Part shown: positions 8,941 through 21,533 of the stretch, piece after piece
How the letters are laid out: each line of letters begins with the position of its first letter
How positions within the stretch are numbered: position 1 is the stretch's first letter
Origin: Leptodontidium sp. MPI-SDFR-AT-0119
Lineage: Eukaryota; Ascomycota; Leotiomycetes; Helotiales; Leptodontidiaceae
NCBI GenBank assembly: GCA_020726505.1
Contig: JAHLEZ010000002.1
Location: 558,001-622,000 of the forward strand
Length of the DNA stretch: 64,000 nucleotides
Reading direction: 5' to 3'
The notes under the pieces: model-generated
Databases searched by the model: none
Seen by the model: only the letters and a program-made list of their open reading frames with translations
What the model was told of the DNA's origin: nothing
Program-made: the position numbers and the translations under genes

Positions 8941-11900
8941 TCTATGATTGCATTTAGCCTTAATCGATAGGTAGCCTTGATTGAGCTTACTTGCGAGCTA
9001 ATATGTGCTAATTTGTTGACTTAACAGAAGCTGCGAGCTGAGAGATAGTGGTGGGGGATTGTGTTCTGATTTTTTGATTTTATAGAGGCTGAGAGTTGAT
9101 TGTGATGGTGGATAACTGGAAATTTCCGTCGGTCAGACATATGAGGAGGACAGACCATTATGTAGGATGATGTGTGAGAGGAAAGGAATAAATCCCATTG
9201 CCATGAACCACTGCACACCGAATCGATCCACTGCTGCCTAAATCGAGAAATGTCGAGAGCAATCAGAAGACCTCTTCGTTGGCCCTTCTTACAGTTAGCA
9301 TACACAAAGATTGGACCGGGGGTTTCTTTAATGCAATGCAAGAGAGGAGTTAATGTTGGAAAGGTGACTCACTTTATCAAGCAGTCCTGGCGGAATTAAG
9401 ATCGTGGGGTGGATGGTGGAAAAGCCCCGCTCTGTAGCCTTCACGTTCAAAGTCGGCCAAGCCTCAGTTGAGTATTCCAAGGCTGACGTCCTGCCTGATC
9501 TTTTATCTGTTCTACAAATTATCGCCCAGGTTAAGTATGAAACGGGTCGATATTATAAACTGAAAATGAGGGGTAATTCGCTATGAGTTCACACGGTGGA
9601 TCGAGTCGGGCGAGGCGAAAACAGCTTGTATATGCAACCAGGATGTGAATGGAGGAAGATTACACCTCCTATCAAGTATCGATGACACGTATAACGAGGC
9701 CCGTATCAAAATAAACGTTAGACGGCTACGAAAGTGCATCGTGATGGCATAGCATAGAAGCAGGAAAGAGCCATGATATCATGGTAGAGATAGTAAATGC
9801 GGATTGTGATTGAACATAAGTATAATAGTTCCGAGCCGTAGCTATTAGGCTATTTAAGACGTCGTGATATTCAACCTTAGTGTTCTGATATCATGCCTAA
9901 CCTTACACAGACTTCTATTCACCCACACCTCCGTCATTTCTTTGTATTCTTTGACGTCTCTGAACGAGGCTTTAACTTAGTAATATAATATAACCTGCAA
10001 TATCCCTTTGCTCTTCTCAAGGAAGCGGTCTAAAATCTCATCTTAGAATAAACCCTCTCCTTTTAATTATATTAAAATTTCGTTATCTTAGGACAAAAAT
10101 CGCGAACTCCAAACGAGCCTATCTAATAACCCTTTCTTACATGTTACGACCTGTGCGTGCTGATCCCAATTCCAAATCCTGTGAAACTTGGGCGATTCCT
10201 GCTCTTGAGATTGAAGATTTCTCAGAAATGTGATCTTTTAAGGCATAGAGGTACCTTACACAAAGCCTGATCACTTCTGAGAGAAGCTGGTCGTTACATA
10301 TCTTAAGATGCTAGCTAAGAGATAAGAAAAGCTAAGAATGCGTATTTCGTTTTCCTTCACCGAATAACTAACCTACATAGAAAATAAACAATGTCATATA
10401 AAGAAATCGTAAAGAACTTGTCCAATGGATTGCGGAGTATATCTACCAGGCGATGACAGAATGAGCAGATCAGAACTCTCTGACACGCATGCCATGAAAG
10501 AAAAATTAGGTCAGCCCTGCGATTGGTGGATTGCACAGTCAATTTCAAATTTCAATCCATCATACTCGACAGCTCACTCTAGAAACCAAAACAAGACTTG
10601 CGGCCTGCACTTGAAACGATTTAGGGATTTTGAATAGGCTTTGAGCTATGGATGCGGTAGATGTAAAAGTAGAGCGGACGCTAGTCATCTCTTTGCTGGA
10701 GACTAATTTGATCAATCTTGTTTAAATGACGAGGCCATTTAATGTGATGGAAATCTGGCTCAAGTAACCCGAAAGCAACAAGGGAGTTGCTGGAAACGAG
10801 GTCCAATCTGCTAGCGACGTGCTGTTCCTGTAGTGTCAACCTTCCTGTAAGGCGATAAGGAAGGGATTGGAAGCGTAGGAATAGGAGTTGCAGCAAAACG
10901 CATACGCGATGAAAAGACAGCACAATCAAAAATCTTTCTAGTTGGGCTTCTTGTCCAGCAGCTTGCCAAGTCGCATTTAAAAATGTCAGATCTTCATCCC
11001 AAGATCCAAAGCGAAGCGATATCAGTCCGCGGATTTTCCACCCATCAAATAACTCCCTATCGGAGCAGCATCATCTGCACGTCAACCAAGACAACAAAGC
11101 ATCTCCTTATTATGGAAGAAAAAGTTACTCCGATATGTTGACTCGGATGTGCAGGATATCCGGAGTAATCTTGGTACTACCCTCAGGCCGGAATAGATGT
11201 TAAATGTCACCAGTTCCAGTGGGACTTTGAGAGTGGACTGACCAATCACCTGGTAATGATACTAGATCTTGGTGTTCAATTGGTCCGACCATTTAACATT
11301 TATTAAGCCTGTCCCTTGGCTATCTTAGCTCCAGCAAAATTTCTTTATCAGATCCTTTTTTGGTTGAAGGTATTCTAGAATGCCCTGGCTTGCCCTGTCC
11401 GTTGGCCTCTTCCTTGTCTTATCAGATCAAATTTGCGCGCCTGAGGGCCACTCCGAGACCTTTTACTGACCAGTGACTGGCCAGTGACAAAATGCAATGC
11501 ACCGGCATATACGGGTACGGGTTTTGCGCATTGCATCTCCTGAAGGGAACCGTGACCAGAGAAACTTTCTCCGTCAGATCAAGCAGCCAGCACTTCCCAG
11601 TCATGGGTTTACCCCACAAAGAGCTGCCAGATCCCCTCAGAGATGGCGTAGATATGGGATTGTAGATATGCGGTGTCTGGAGGGGAGAATGGCATGTTGA
11701 AAGGTTGAAAGAGTAGGAGTCGTACGAGAATTCATGCCATTATGACGGCAGCTGGAATCCTCAGGTCCCTTGTCTTGTGGGTGCCAGCTGCCAGCTGCCC
11801 TTTGGTGTGAGTGGCGTGGCGGTGGGCACAGATCTGATCTGACAAGATCTGGCAAATAGATTGGTTGCCCCCCTGCCATGTCAAACATTGAACAATAAAT

Positions 11901-12695
11901 CTCTTTGAGGTCTGCAATCCACAATGCCCTCCCTATCCAGCTGCAGAGCTCCGAGGAGACCTTGCATCCTCTGGAGTGCCACAGCAAAGAAATGACGGAG
12001 AAGCTATGAGCTGCGAGACCGCAACTCCGCATCTCCAGCAAAGAAAAAAGGAAGGAAAGAGAGAAGGCAAACAAATCGTGATGATTTCTCTTTTGTTAAT
12101 GGGAGGACTACTTTGTGAGGTGCGGATAGCAGTCAATGGTAGACAGTCGTAGGACTAGTACTAATAGAGGTGCCCTATCCGATGTGTAATTGAAATACTT
12201 GTACGGTACAGTAAGGTACTTGGGACCAGCGCAAGGCCGAACTTACTAACAGAGTCCGGTATTGATCAACAGATCTCCAGGTCTTGGTGTTTCTTTTTGG
12301 TGTTGTTTTGCTGCCTCGGCCGGCGTAAGAGTAGAGAGTAGAGTCTCCTCTCGCTTCTCCTCACTGCACTGCTCTGCTCTTCGCTTCTCCACCGCCCTCG
12401 CCTCGTCCAGTTGAGGCTACCACACCCCTGTCAGCGCTCCGTCGAATTTCTGAGAAGACAAAGAAAGCATCATCGACAAACATCCTCCACGCCCTCAGCT
12501 TGCTCTTCGATCCTCAACCACCACCAACCTCCAACCCCAACTCCGCCACCTCCTCCCTCCTACTCCAAAACCATCCACCGTCACCTCTACACAGCACGCA
12601 TATTTTGAGGACTTCCCACTGGACCCGGTGTAATCGACATCCTGGCTCTGCAATCGACGGCGTACGGAGGAGGATCTGTGGTTGTGGCCGCCCCA
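8941..12695. other. Gene-poor stretch with AT-rich patch
   Basis: No frame in this 3.7 kb shows a domain or plausible exon set. The part at 9960-10130 is AT-rich (TTAATTATATTAAAATTT) and looks decayed. From about 12300 the sequence becomes C/T-rich (CTTCTCC, CCACC runs), as expected for the promoter and 5' leader of the carrier gene at 12696. Confidence 0.4.
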
Positions 12696-14036
12696 ATGGC
12701 CCAGCCAGATGCAGAGCCAGTAGATGAGTATGAGTATGTGCAACCGCAAGAATCGCCCCGGATCTTTGCCCTCCCATCTGTACAAATCGCTAACTCAACA
12801 TCTACAGCTATGAGGGTCTGCCACCCAACTTCTCGTTGTTGCAGAACATGGCTGCGGGCGCCTTTGCGGGTATAGCTGTGAGACCATTCCCATACCCGCC
12901 CCATACCTACCACGAACTTCGCAGACTGATATTCGAATAGGAACATACGGTTATGTACCCCATTGATGCTATCAAGGTGCGCAATATCCCCTGGCCTCGT
13001 TAATGATGGCAGGATGTTCTTGAACTGACTGTTGCGCAGACCCGGATGCAAATTCTCAACCCAACCCCCTCGGCAGTCTACAATGGCATGATCCAAGGAG
13101 GTTACCGAATAGCCACGGGGGAGGGGTTTCTCAGTTTATGGAGAGGGATGTCCAGTGTGGTGGTTGGAGCTGGTACGTACATTTGGGGTGGCTAGGAGGT
13201 GACAAACACTGATATTCGGATAGGACCTGCCCATGCAGTCTACTTTGCTACCTACGAAGCTGTGAAGCATGTTATGGGAGGCAATCAAGCTGGCGTTCAC
13301 CACCCTCTTGCAGCAGGTATGTTTGCTTTTATTTCTCAGCTCACTTGGGGCAACCGCTAATTTTACCTAGCTACCAGCGGAGCTTGCGCAACCATTGCCA
13401 GTGATGCCCTGATGAATCCATTTGATGGTATGGTTATCTCCCCCTCGAAATATACAGCGTACTGATTTCTGCAGTCATCAAGCAGCGCATGCAAATTCAC
13501 AACTCGAGCAAGATGTACAAATCGATGTTTGATTGCGCCAGATATGTCTACCGAAGTGAAGGAGTCTCGGCATTTTACGTTTCCTACCCCACCACCCTCT
13601 CCATGACCGTCCCCTTCACCGCATTACAATTCCTTGCCTACGAGTCGATTTCAACTGTGATGAACCCTTCGAAAACCTACGATCCATTGACACATTGTTC
13701 TGCGGGTGCTGTGGCTGGAGGATTCGCGGCTGCGTTGACAACACCTATGGATGTGGTGAAGACAATGTTGCAGACGAGAGGCACGGCCAACGATCCGGAG
13801 TTAAGGAACGTCAATTCTTTCATGCAGAGTGCCCGATTACTACACCGGAGAGAAGGATTCATGGGTTTCTTCAAGGGTGTTAAGCCGCGCGTTGTGACAA
13901 CGATGCCCAGTACGGCCATTTGCTGGTCGGCTTATGAGGCCTGCAAGTGAGTTTCCCGATATCTCCGCCTACACGGAGTAAATACTGACACAGTCACAGG
14001 GCATACTTCATCAAGCAGAATGACATAGTCGTTTAA
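12696..14036 (+). CDS. MRS4: Mitoferrin-type mitochondrial iron carrier (Mrs3/Mrs4 family)
   Basis: This encodes a 309-residue SLC25 carrier of the inner mitochondrial membrane, expected to import ferrous iron for Fe-S cluster and haem synthesis. The exons are 12696-12727, 12808-12877, 12941-12976, 13040-13172, 13224-13316, 13371-13427, 13475-13946 and 14000-14036. The introns have GT-AG ends, and CTAAC is clear in the first. Three Mito_carr repeats are visible with their signatures PIDAIK, PFDVIK and PMDVVK. Mitoferrin-like stretches include NMAAGAFAGIAEHTVMYP, GPAHAVYFATYEAVKH and SGACATIASDALMNPFD. The ATG gives MAQPDAEPVDDYEGLPPNFS, where the first intron splits the Asp codon. Length matches the family. 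It is a housekeeping gene with no sign of damage. The Mrs3 versus Mrs4 name is by homology class only. Confidence 0.93.
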
Positions 14037-15802
14037 CCAATCGACCAAGCAGTAATGACGAAACGAGGACCGCGATCGCTATCTCACCTCAGCGCCTACC
14101 CCAAAAGTTCCACCTCATAATACATACCGCATGGATTGCAAGCATACCTCCTTATTTTCCATGCAGCCGGGTTCTCTTGCCGACGATTTCAAAGCCCGGA
14201 TTTTTCAGGATAGAGTGGCATTGCTTGCATACACGATCTCAACAAACCATCCAATTCTTCGATCGATTCATCCATCCCTCACGAATGAAAGAACGAAAAG
14301 CCTCTTGCGAAAGAAAGACAAATCCAAAAAAGCATACACCTCGAACCGACGCATCTGTACATATTTCTGTCCACTAGATCCCTTTTCCCTGCTTCACTCC
14401 AGAGGCAGCTCTGTTGTTAATTGTTCCTCTATCTTTTCCTCATATTTTTTTTATCTGCCCGCTCCGGTTTTACGATCGATGCATTGCGGCGCTGCGCTCG
14501 CGGTGCGGTCAAGGGTTCGGGTTCCCGGCGTTGTTTGCTTTTGACTTGGTTTTCTAGCTAGCATTTCGGGGATGCGGCGGGAATGGAGTGGTTAGACGAA
14601 AATGCTATGCTGGGAGCGGAATGGGCGGGAAGGAGTGAGAGAGGTGGATGAAGAAGGGAAAGAGATTTGTACTTATATGATGAGGAGGCAGCGAGTGAAG
14701 ATGCGACAGAGAGCTGGTGATATGCTTCCATCATTTCTGCTGACCTTTGAATGAAAAGATCTGAAACCCGAACTGCCGAGATACTTCAGTTCAGCGCGCC
14801 TGATCACTCACTACTATCTGTCTGCATTAGCTTGTGATCAATGTTTAAGAAGGTTGGCAGAAGCAGCATGAAGCAAGCACAGCAACAAAGTAGGATGTTG
14901 AAGTGGATGAGGCACACCAACAGCATAAAGTGTCTTAATTCCGAGTCTTGACATCAGAAGGGAGCGAGCGGGCACAAACATGAAGCAGATAAGATAAAAT
15001 CTATCAGAGATCTATTAATGAATCCTTATACAGCTACCAAAAATTCCGTGTCTGGCGAGGAAGACTCCTTTAATAGTATTGGAAATTGAGATGTGGAGGA
15101 CTGGTGTTGACTTTTTGTCCTATCCTAGGGAGGGAGAGGGATAAGGCGACGAAGGGAGAGTTATCCGTCGTGAGTTCAAGTGTTGATGGCAAATTGGTGT
15201 TGTAGCATGAGAATTTGTAGCAAAGAGATAGATAGTTTGCGATAGTGCTGGAAAGAGAGCGCTTGGGTTTAAATTTTAGTTTCGGGTTTTGGGTTTGAGG
15301 TTGAGAGTGGTAGTGATGGGAGTGCATCCATGGTGGGGTTCGAATAAGGTAGCAAAAATGACAAGTCGGTAGAAATAAAGATAATTCGATTATTTATAAA
15401 ACTAAGCCGAGAGAACTAAACCCCCATCCAACTGTTCTTTTTTTGTACCCAGGGCCAGAAGTTCGTTTGTAAGCTACAGGTAGTGTGGTTTCAGCAGGAG
15501 ACTTTAAGTGAGAATAGGGGTTGGATAATTTAAGCGAGTTTCTCGGGAGGTGTGATGAAGCTGTTCATATTGGTGTTTTTTTCTCAGCGACCCAGCTGCT
15601 ATCCACCATGGCTTATTATGAGTTATGTGTCATAGTGGCCGACTTTGTTGAGTCACTTCACTTGCTACGCATGATAAGTATTTTCTTTGGTGGTTTGAGG
15701 CGCGAGGGTCCTTAGTCCTATGTCAACAAATACAATAGACGAAGAGTAACAGCTTTACAGATTAAAAACTGTCTCGTAAAGCATTCATCTTCTCGGCTAA
15801 TC
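14037..15802. other. Intergenic, no gene seen
   Basis: This is the convergent interval between the carrier gene and the transcription factor on the other strand. It should hold both 3' UTRs. Short frames such as 14131-14544 and 15070-15327 have biased composition and no domain. Confidence 0.4.
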
Positions 15803-18284
15803 TCAAGGCATGGTAGGTGGGATATCAAACAATCCACCCATACTAACATCCATACCATCAAACAAATCCGCCGCCCATAACCAAGAATCATCTGCTACAC
15901 CACCACCATCAAACCACCCTCTCCCTCCCTCTCCATCCCCAGGCTCATTTCCCCCAACTCCAACTCCAATTCCAAGTCCACAACCACCCGCGTCCTCTTC
16001 ATCAGCAACCCTATACCTCCCCACCCCGCCCGCCCTCTCCACCATCCCCCACCACCCCTCGACCCTCTTGCTCTTTAACCTCAGCTTCCTCGCCGCCAAG
16101 TCCCAGAACCCATTTCTCCACACCCCTCCCTGTGCAGCGCTCATCTCCATCTTCGCGGCCTCGAAACGCGTCGCTGTCTTATCGAGAATATCTAAAACAT
16201 CGATTTGCCCTTCACATCCCCCACCCCCACTAATTCCCCTATCACTCCCACCACCCAAAGCAATTAAACCATCACCACATCTCCCAGAAAACAAAAGCGC
16301 CCACCTCGAAAGCATCATCATGCTGTAAATCAACTGCGCAGCTAGCGGTTGCGACATGTAGAAATAGTAACACACGGGTATCGTAAGCCAATGCTCGAAC
16401 CACGTCTTTAACGCGAGATGGCAGGCATTGAATCGGGAGTGTGTTGATATATCGGATAGGGAGAGAGTTGTGAGGGATCGGGAGACGGAGTCGAGGAGAT
16501 GAGTGTCTTGTAGAAGGGGCTCGTAGAGTCGGAGGTGCGTTGTGTTGAGGTGGTTGGTTATGAGATCTGGGTTTTTGTTGACGGTGGTATGAGTATATGA
16601 TTTGTACTTTATATATACGGAGTACTCGAAAGACATATCAAATGAGATGCAACGAAATGAATTAACATAAAAAGAGATTGGATGGACGTACAGTTCTCCC
16701 TCAGACTCGGAGGTATCTCCTCCCTCAATCTCTCAAGCTCGGTCGCGAACGCAGCATAGTACGTAGATGATGGCATTTCTATGATCCCTGGCAGTTCATC
16801 AGGTAACTGATCCCTATTATTAAAATCGACAATTCTTTGCGTTAGATACTGGATGCGGACAAGTTGCACAAGCAGAATATCGGACTCGTATTCGTTCGCT
16901 CGCTCCAATTCCTCGAGACACTGCTCGTGGTATTTGGTGAACCTTTCTGATTGGCCTTTATTAAACGTCAAGGCGACACTTAGAATCCAAACCCTGTTAG
17001 TCTCAGAGCATTCGAAGGGAAGTTTCAGATTCTGGACTGACTTCGAACTCATATACCATACCCCTAAAACCGCTCTCCTCTCATCACTACCCCTCTCCCT
17101 CACCTCCTCCCTCTCGCTCTCTCCCGCCAAAACTCTGACCTTCGCTCCCCGTCCTGGATCCCTATTCAAATCCATATCACTCACGATACTAACCGCCAAC
17201 TGCATGAGATTATTAAACTGTATATGAACCAAGCAATGATAATGGTAGAAACCCAACAGCACCAGAATCCCCTGCAAGAGATCCAACGACCGTTCCGACC
17301 GCACGAAGACTGCTGATGAGAGATATTGCATTATTGCTCGCCGTTGACCCCACATTGAGCGGATGTTGCGAAGGGAAGAGACGAGTCGGATGGCTTGGAG
17401 GAGGAAGGGTCGTGTGCGTTGGAGGGAGGATGGTGTGCTGGAAGGTGGGAGGGGGATGAAGGGGAACCAGAAAAGGAGGTGAGATGTGTAGATTGAGAGG
17501 AGGACTGGGTCTGTATCTGCTGGGAGAGAATCTTCTGCGCTGACTGCGGTCCGGCAGATGCAAGTTGGGGGCGCGACGGAGCTGAATTTTGACGGAAAGT
17601 CGGTGTGGATAAATTCGTTGTCGACGATTTGGGAGTGCTCTGGGGTGGAATGTCGTATTTTGGGGGCACTGCCGGGTTCTGTTGGGTTGGGGATAGGAGT
17701 GGATGGGCTTGTTATGATGGAATCGACGGCGTCAGCTGTACCCCCGGATGTCGATTTGAGCAAGTCAACAAGACTGTTGAGCTTTTCCTCCAGTAATGCA
17801 GTTCTGCTGTTGAAGAAAAGAGTCAGAGCGAGGTCTGTGTTTGCCATTCATCTAAGAAATAATATAATAAGAGTTTGGGAGATATCCCTTGGGATTCAAA
17901 CTATCAAGCCAACAAACAATGCTTCTAACTGGTCTGAACTTACGAAGGTTTCGCCTGTCTCTTCTTCCTCACTTTATGAACTTGACCTGTACAATCCTTC
18001 TGCAAAGTCTGGCATCTGAATAGTAACAGAAGGATGAGCATATATCCACGCCATGATGAATATCCTCTCCCATATTCTAAGCGAAAGTTCCATAGCTGGT
18101 TTTCGCTTTCAAGGAGGTACTTTTTCGAGTTCCGATTGAAAGAATACAGCACTCACCTGTCACACTTCCCAGTCGACCCCACAGGACGAATACACCTCGA
18201 CTTTGCACTGGCACAAGCCGCACACGCCGTGCCCCATTTCGCTGTCGCAGTCCCTCTCAAAGCACCAGATACCGACGAACTCAT
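15803..18284 (-). CDS. Zn2Cys6 transcription factor (PrtT-like N-terminus)
   Basis: Four exons (18284-18157, 18015-17944, 17806-16692, 16566-15803) encode 692 residues. The first intron cuts the zinc cluster, so the motif is seen only after splicing: C21-x2-C24-x6-C31-x9-C41-x2-C44-x6-C51, within ACAACASAKSRC and KCDRCQTLQKDC. A basic linker (KVRKKRQAK) and a short coiled coil (RTALLEEKLNSLVDLL) follow, the usual DNA-binding and dimerisation layout. The middle part (LLFWFPFIPLPP through AIRLVSSLRN, LQGILVLLGFYHYHC) matches the fungal transcription factor middle-homology region. The C-terminus is Gly-rich and Trp/Asp-rich and could activate transcription. The ACAxCAxAKxRC cluster type resembles the protease regulator PrtT, but the target genes are unknown. 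It is a nuclear regulator. No neighbour is an obvious target. Confidence 0.85.
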
Positions 18285-18744
18285 ATTTTTTATTTTCCGT
18301 TACGCCCTACCAGCAAAAAATATTGGAGTGGAAAGTATAGAAATCTCCAACTCGCCACACCGGGCCTTATGGCAGCCCAGGGAGTTTCGGACTTTATAGA
18401 AATCTCCGGTCTCCTAGCGAATGGTGGAGAAACTGCCTACATCAGCAGCCAATAAAATCTTTAGCGAGAAGCATTCAGGGTTGGCCACGCGGACGTGACC
18501 TTCAAAGCACCGACTCTCCGACTTCGTAAAAAATATACAGCGTTGGAAGTATGGCTCCATGCCAATTGAAGAAATTGAATGGGATGAGACGCAATCTTGA
18601 AACATTTCAGAAATCTGAGAAGAAAGCCATCCCGGGTTCTTGGCAATATGAAAGACCTGAAACTCAGTGTCATCCGGATCATTCTTTTTCCGCGTCACTA
18701 CAGGATATTTTGTTTACTTCTCGCTTGAGAAAATACTTTCTGGT
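18285..18744. other. Intergenic
   Basis: This lies upstream of the transcription factor and upstream of the decayed CBM18 gene. No gene signal is seen. Confidence 0.4.
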
Positions 18745-19478
18745 ATGGCGAGTCCCAAGGCGGGTACTGGCACTTCAGATATTGTCATCGATCCTTCCGA
18801 CATCGTAATTGAGACCTCGGCAGCGAAGAGTGGTGATGGAAATGTGGCTCAGGCTCTCGTACATGTAATGTTGTCTTCGGCAAATGCTGCAATCGATCCG
18901 GTGTATGTGGATCACTCCTACAAGATTGCGGAGCGGGATGGTAAGTTGAGGCCGTTCTCTCGCTTTTACCCCCATGTGTTTCGGACATATCGTTGCTGCT
19001 ACCGCCGAGTCTAGCGCTGATCTATGTCGCAATCAACCAAAGTTTGAACTTTGTAGTTCAACGGCCATTTCCTCTACTAAAAGTAGTACAACAATTAAAA
19101 CGAGCAGTGCTACTACGACTAGTAGTAGTATCCTAACGCCCACAAAGACACCAATTTCAACAGATGGACGTTGCGGTCTAGATGGCAATGGGGCTACCTG
19201 TCAAGGAAGCAAATTCGGCCCATGCTGTTCCGTGAGAGGAAACCTGTGGTAATACCGTAGATTTCTGCGCTATTACACATCTATGCTAGTTTCAATTCGG
19301 TACCTGCAGAGTTGTATCTGAGGACGGAAAACGTGGCTCAGCTTCTACAACGAATGCTTCTTGCCTTGGAAGCACGTACGGTAATTGTTGTTCAGTGAAG
19401 GGGAATTGCGGTGGTACTGCGGCTTTCTGTTCTCTAGTGAACCTTTGTCAGCCGAGCTTTGGGACTTGCACAGCATGA
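18745..19478 (+). pseudogene. Decayed protein with tandem CBM18 (hevein-type chitin-binding) domains
   Basis: A Ser/Thr-rich linker (SSTKSSTTIKTSS...) leads into two chitin-binding type-1 domains. The first reads TDGRCGLDGNGATCQGSKFG, then CCSVRG, CGNTVDFCAITHLC and FQFGTC. The second reads SCLGSTYGNCCSVKG, CGGTAAFC and CQPSFGTC, ending at TGA 19476-19478. Between PCCSVRG and CGNTV the frame shifts near 19240. A TAG at 19287-19289 stands where the family has Gln. An upstream open stretch from ATG 18745 (GTGTSDIVIDPSDIVIE, with a GTAAGT donor at 18942) may be an earlier exon, but I could not link it confidently. In an intact relative the domains would bind chitin outside the cell. This copy cannot make a full product. 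Confidence 0.75.
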
Positions 19479-19740
19479 GAAAACAAGTTCATTCTCAGCA
19501 TAATTGCATTCTCGAGAAGAAAACAACGCATTGTTTGAGGCCTACTGTAAAAAAAATCTGATCTACTATTCTGAGCCACACTCGCATTTTGACCCGAGCT
19601 TTGTCCATGGTTGGCTCGGGGCTCAGATCCCTTAGAATGCTGACATGACCTGAATAACATTCCAAAACATGCTTGTAATTATGTCTTGCGCGCAAGTCTC
19701 AAGTCTCAAGACTAGACATATTTCACCTTTCTCGCCGTGT

Positions 19741-20610
19741 TCACTTCCTAGCACTCTCCCTTACCTCCCTAGCCTTTCGTATCCTCTCAAGCATAGTTGC
19801 GGGGAGGTATTTATTCTGCGGAGCTCCACTTCTTGCCTTGATCCAATTCTCTCTATCCATGATCCGAATCGTACCACCTACATTCACTTCAACTATGAAC
19901 TCCGTCGCAAATACAGATAGATAGCCAAGCGTGACCCGTTTCGCCATCAGAATATCCTCACGTAAGCTCAAAAGCCATGGATGTACCGCTAACCCCGTTA
20001 TCAGCATAACTCACACCACCTTACTGACGATGTCAAACTCACCACTGACAAAATCCCGAATGGTAACGAATTGGCATCCTTCAGCTGGCCTTACCCCCAA
20101 CTTCACGTCTTTATTGACAGGTCTCTCTTCCCTACAACAAGAAACCAGCCACTCCGTGTCGGAGTCCTCTTCCTAGCTACCATCTTCATGCATTTCCGAC
20201 GCGAACGGCCGATCCGCATCGCTCATCTCCCCATACGTGACATGCTCCGCCCAGGGATGCTCTCTATGCTACCCTATCCAATCTTCATGATATTGTTTAA
20301 GATAATATACTGAGGCCCGGACAGACGACACTTTGGGTTCGGTGAGGGCGAGTTGGCATATTTCGTGCCACGTGCCGCTGCTGCCCCCTGACGGGTCTGG
20401 TTGGAACAATGGCTCGAGAGAGTCCGGGGTCAGGGCGGTCTTCATGACTGATATTGCGGAAGGAAAGTCTCCTTCTAAAGACTAGAACAGACGACGAGTA
20501 GCGTCTACGAAGCGGACGGGGAGACCGTCGCCTTGAACGTCACGCATTGAGGGGTAAGGCGGTTCGCCGGCCTGGGAAGACGGCGATGTCGACGTTGGTA
20601 TTGTTGACAT
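19741..20610 (-). pseudogene. Decayed gene of unknown function (three in-frame TAG codons)
   Basis: From ATG 20610 one minus-strand frame stays coding-like for about 270 codons, with TAG stops at 20484-20482, 20271-20269 and 20175-20173. It includes MSTIPTSTSPSSQAGEPPYP, ALTPDSLEPLFQPDPSGG, HPWAEHVTYGEMSDADRPF and FVTIRDFVSGEFD. A short intron (about 34-40 bp, GT...TTAG) seems to separate the last part, which continues VHPWLLSLREDILMAKRVTL to a TGA at 19741. All three stops are C:G to T:A type changes from Gln or Trp codons. No domain is recognised. Confidence 0.6.
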
Positions 20611-21533
20611 TGTGTAGAAAATTTAATGTTTTCGATCCTCGAATTGGGATGCTTGGGCTTTGGTTAAAGTACGGTCAATAGTCGACAGCAAATAGTGAAT
20701 TGTTGATGTTGCGTCGTTGGAAGCAGGCCGAGAAAGGCCTCTTACATAGGTATTCCATGCTCGGTAGTACAGCCACTTCAGTACTCGTATTCCCTGGGCT
20801 AATTAATCTCGGTAAAGCTTGGTTAACTAGTATACCAGAAATAAGGCTCTGGGCGCTCCCAACCGTTACACCCTCCGAGATGGTCAGATGGACTCCCGAG
20901 GTCTCTAAGGCCTATTAAAAGTATAACTAGGGTAGCCTTAAAAGTAAAAGGTCTATCTGGGGTACTTGTCCTTTAAAGAATTTTGATATAACTCGTATGA
21001 TTCTGATAAGATGAACTTACTTTACCGATTCATCAACGGATATCTTTAAAGTGCTAAAATTATATTGCATAGATTTAAAGCTTATCTTAAGGACTTAGTT
21101 GAATTTTCTAAAATTGCTAGATATATAATGTTCACCTGAGACATTGAGTCTAAACTGTCTGCTTATTCATACAACGTCCGACCTCGGCATTTCTATCTTC
21201 TCCCTTCCTCGCATACACAGTGTCTCAATCTCGCCACTTTCCGGTAAAGAGCTTACGAATTACAAGACCAGATATCCCCTCCTTTCTACTCGGTATCCTT
21301 GATTGCTGCACTTTCATCAATGCCCACCTCCTTAATAGCCCAACACAAAGCCCTCCTCCATTTCTCTGCATCCTCGCTCTTATCCAGACGTGCAAGAACA
21401 GTGCGCAAGAGACGCTGAGCTCTGCCTTCGAAATACCACCTAGAAATTAAACTTTTCGTCAGCTATTTTCCACCCTGAAACTGTTTATTCATTCTCCCCC
21501 GGACAATAAAAGGGCAACAAAGCAAGAGATTTT
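20611..21533. other. Intergenic with AT-rich, RIP-like patch
   Basis: 20900-21140 is AT-rich (TTTAAAGTGCTAAAATTATATTGC, ATTTTCTAAAATTGC pieces) and looks mutated like the left-end relics. No gene or recognisable element is seen. Confidence 0.35.

Noticed and set aside
11637..12074. 145-codon minus-strand frame
   Set aside because: Mixed composition, no domain, no supporting splice context; treated as chance.
14131..14544. 137-codon frame downstream of the carrier gene
   Set aside because: Lies in the expected 3' UTR and encodes a low-complexity sequence without homology cues.
15810..16328. 172-codon plus-strand Pro/Ser-rich frame
   Set aside because: It is the antisense shadow of the last exon of the Zn2Cys6 gene.
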